IMG/VR virus record: IMGVR_UViG_3300045135_000166
Coordinates: 1-37,255 of that record
Direction: 5' to 3' (one strand)
DNA from: a virus
Length of the DNA: 37,255 nt
Part shown: piece after piece, positions 36,058 to 37,255 of the stretch
Position numbering within the stretch: position 1 is the first letter of the stretch
Layout of the letters: every line of letters starts with the position of its first letter
Program-made: the position numbers and the translations under genes
The notes under the pieces: generated by a model
What the model saw: only the letters and a program-made list of their open reading frames with translations
Database searches by the model: none
What the model was told of the DNA's origin: nothing

Positions 36058-36597
36058 TTAAGGAGTGTCGTAAGTCATTCCTATATAAAAAGAAGACGCA
36101 GTGCTATTCAAGTCATTGTACTGAACATAATGAAATGCGCCTGAATCATTTCTAACGATTCGTATGGAAACTCCAGAACCTATCATATATATGCTTTGTG
36201 CATCATTATCACAATATTGCCCAAATACACCCCCATGAGCTACACCCCCCGCTCCAGTAAAGGGTAGTCCTGAAATAGTGATTTGATCTGATGAGGTTCT
36301 ATTACTAAATTGATTGATAGAAAACCATAAAGTAACTAATTTACCCACTTTAATGTATCTAGCGTTACCTGCACTAACAGTCCCTTGAGAAACAGTTGGT
36401 GTAAACGTCCCTTCCTCATAGTCATCCAGATAATTCTCACTACCTGTACCGCCTAGATAGATGCCACCCGCAGTGATGTTATTGAGAGTGACATCGTTAG
36501 AGGCATCCTTGGTGACAACAGTACCAGTGTCCGCAGGAACTGTGATGGAGCCTGTGCCGTCAGCTTTCTTGATTGTGTTGACTAAGAGTTCGCTCAT
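36058..36597 (-). CDS. Short tail fibre with LDDYEEGTFTP-type module, 179 aa
   Basis: The N terminus MSELLVNTIKKADGTGSITVPADTG resembles the docking strand of the paralogues at 0.5-2.0 kb. Residues 57-67 carry LDDYEEGTFTP, a signature of phage receptor-binding fibres, followed by a beta-sandwich head (YIKVGKLVTLWFSINQ ... ITISGLPFTGAGG). It begins one base after the stop of the C1q-like gene. The host ligand cannot be predicted. Confidence 0.72.
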   Translation of the reverse strand: MSELLVNTIKKADGTGSITVPADTGTVVTKDASNDVTLNNITAGGIYLGGTGSENYLDDYEEGTFTPTVSQGTVSAGNARYIKVGKLVTLWFSINQFSNRTSSDQITISGLPFTGAGGVAHGGVFGQYCDNDAQSIYMIGSGVSIRIVRNDSGAFHYVQYNDLNSTASSFYIGMTYDTP

Positions 36598-36598
36598 G

Positions 36599-37204
36599 TT
36601 ACACCGCCGCTACCAAGTGACCACTAAAATATGAATGTCCAATGTATATGTCTGTGTTATTTACAGAACATACAATGTCCACATAATCATTTGCAGTTAA
36701 ATTAAAAGTTACCGTTTGGGCTATTGTCGTATCTCCTGCCGCATTTTCTTCAGCATATCCATGTAGATTAAGGTTGTTATACCCTTTTAACGGAGTCCCA
36801 TTGATACGGTACACAAAACCACCGCCGGTGTTTCCTTGAAGGCTGTAAACAGAATAAGAAAAACAATAAATGCCAGACACTGGAGCAACATACCTGTTAT
36901 TTGAGGTGTCAAAGTCAGTACCCGTATCATATCCATTGCCGGTAGATACACTATTAAATGGGACAACAGTATTAGCAGAGTTAGAGGCATCCCATGTGTT
37001 ATCTGATGCTGTTGTAGCTAGAAATGCGGGCCAATAGCTAAGGCCAGATGGCTTAACTTTTGCTGAATCAACACTACTCGCACTCGTCAACACCGTCCCC
37101 GCCTCATCAGGCAAGGTCAGTGTGCGGTCTGTGTTAGTCGCAGGAGACTCAATAGTAAAAGTGCCAGTGCCTGTGGTAGCACCTTTAATAGCTATGTTCG
37201 ACAC
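36599..37204 (-). CDS. Fibre protein with C1q-like head, 201 aa
   Basis: The start is GTG at 37202-37204, seven bases after GGAGAAA. Residues 1-57 contain the docking strand (MSNIAIKGATTG) and a linker (TLTLPDEAGTVLTS). Residues 58-201 have the C1q/TNF-like pattern: VVPFNSVSTGNGYDTGTDFD, YVAPVSGIYCFSYSVYS, RINGTPLKGYN, FNLTANDYVDIVCSV and the closing YFSGHLVAAV. C1q heads are trimeric ligand-binding jelly rolls. It follows the tail-fibre chaperone gene across the circular junction. Confidence 0.72.
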   Translation of the reverse strand: MSNIAIKGATTGTGTFTIESPATNTDRTLTLPDEAGTVLTSASSVDSAKVKPSGLSYWPAFLATTASDNTWDASNSANTVVPFNSVSTGNGYDTGTDFDTSNNRYVAPVSGIYCFSYSVYSLQGNTGGGFVYRINGTPLKGYNNLNLHGYAEENAAGDTTIAQTVTFNLTANDYVDIVCSVNNTDIYIGHSYFSGHLVAAV

Positions 37205-37255
37205 GGCTTTCTCCTATTAAGGCTTTGTAGGCCAAGTAACATCGTCGAGTGATGT
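37129..37255. repeat. 127-bp terminal direct repeat, right copy (assembly overlap)
   Basis: Identical to bases 1-127. Removing one copy closes the circle and leaves all genes intact. Confidence 0.95.
37217..37255 (-). CDS. 3' fragment of tail-fibre chaperone gene (duplicate of left end)
   Basis: This is the last 13 codons, including the stop, of the chaperone gene that is complete at 89-472. It is present twice only because of the terminal overlap. Confidence 0.9.
   Translation of the reverse strand, partial: TSLDDVTWPTKP

Noticed and set aside
1-37255. tRNA genes, CRISPR arrays, insertion sequences, integrase and lysogeny repressor
   Set aside because: I looked for each by eye and found no cloverleaf, spaced repeat array, transposase or integrase motif; a computed tRNA scan would be decisive for weak candidates.

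Overview
This window is a complete tailed-phage genome, most likely a marine podovirus with a T7-type replisome, read from a circular metagenome assembly. The first and last 127 bases are identical, and that repeat lies inside coding sequence, so the non-redundant genome is 37,128 bp and the ends are an arbitrary cut. I see no integrase, repressor, tRNA, CRISPR array or insertion sequence, which suggests a lytic lifestyle. The host is probably a marine proteobacterium: the promoters are near-perfect sigma70 sites, there are TTATCCACA DnaA boxes, and the capsid and fibre proteins look like those of uncultured marine podoviruses. The host assignment is inference. Unlike T7, no phage RNA polymerase gene is visible.

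Layout. A non-coding control region (about 9.92-10.74 kb) separates two divergent transcription units. It holds, in order, a late leftward promoter with operator-like inverted repeats, an AT-rich stretch, an array of ten DnaA-like boxes spaced at roughly whole helical turns, four and a half 11-bp iterons, and an early rightward promoter. The rightward early unit (10.74-24.14 kb) starts with small, overlapping, mostly unrecognised genes (10.7-13.9 kb). It continues with ssDNA-binding protein, primase-helicase and family A DNA polymerase, then a RecB-like nuclease, a second PD-(D/E)XK nuclease and endonuclease I, then a DUF3310 protein and a class I ribonucleotide reductase (alpha and beta genes split by small genes). 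It ends at a strong UUCG-hairpin terminator.

The leftward late unit runs from 9.92 kb down through the cut and on to 24.19 kb. It encodes small terminase, endolysin, large terminase, portal, two small proteins, scaffold, capsid, a long repetitive fibre, a bank of short fibre/receptor-binding proteins, a tail-fibre chaperone, a membrane-protein lysis cluster with a holin and an EF-hand protein, head-tail and tail-tube proteins, and four large internal or ejection-type proteins. Three TTGACA-17-TATAAT promoters with extended -10 elements drive it.

The most exciting element is a type I hammerhead ribozyme at about 11,562-11,633 on the + strand. All core nucleotides are present, stems II and III are intact, and a GUC cleavage site precedes 11,624. 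It sits between two early genes, and the stop codon of the upstream gene lies inside its stem I. It would cut the early polycistronic mRNA just ahead of the ribosome-binding site of a conserved cysteine-rich protein. Other notable features are the oriC-like DnaA array in a phage with a T7-type replisome, an internal in-frame start in the primase-helicase resembling T7 gp4B, repeated 19-nt translation leaders on early genes, and a tandem fibre array whose conserved C-terminal MEIAG codons supply the next gene's Shine-Dalgarno sequence.
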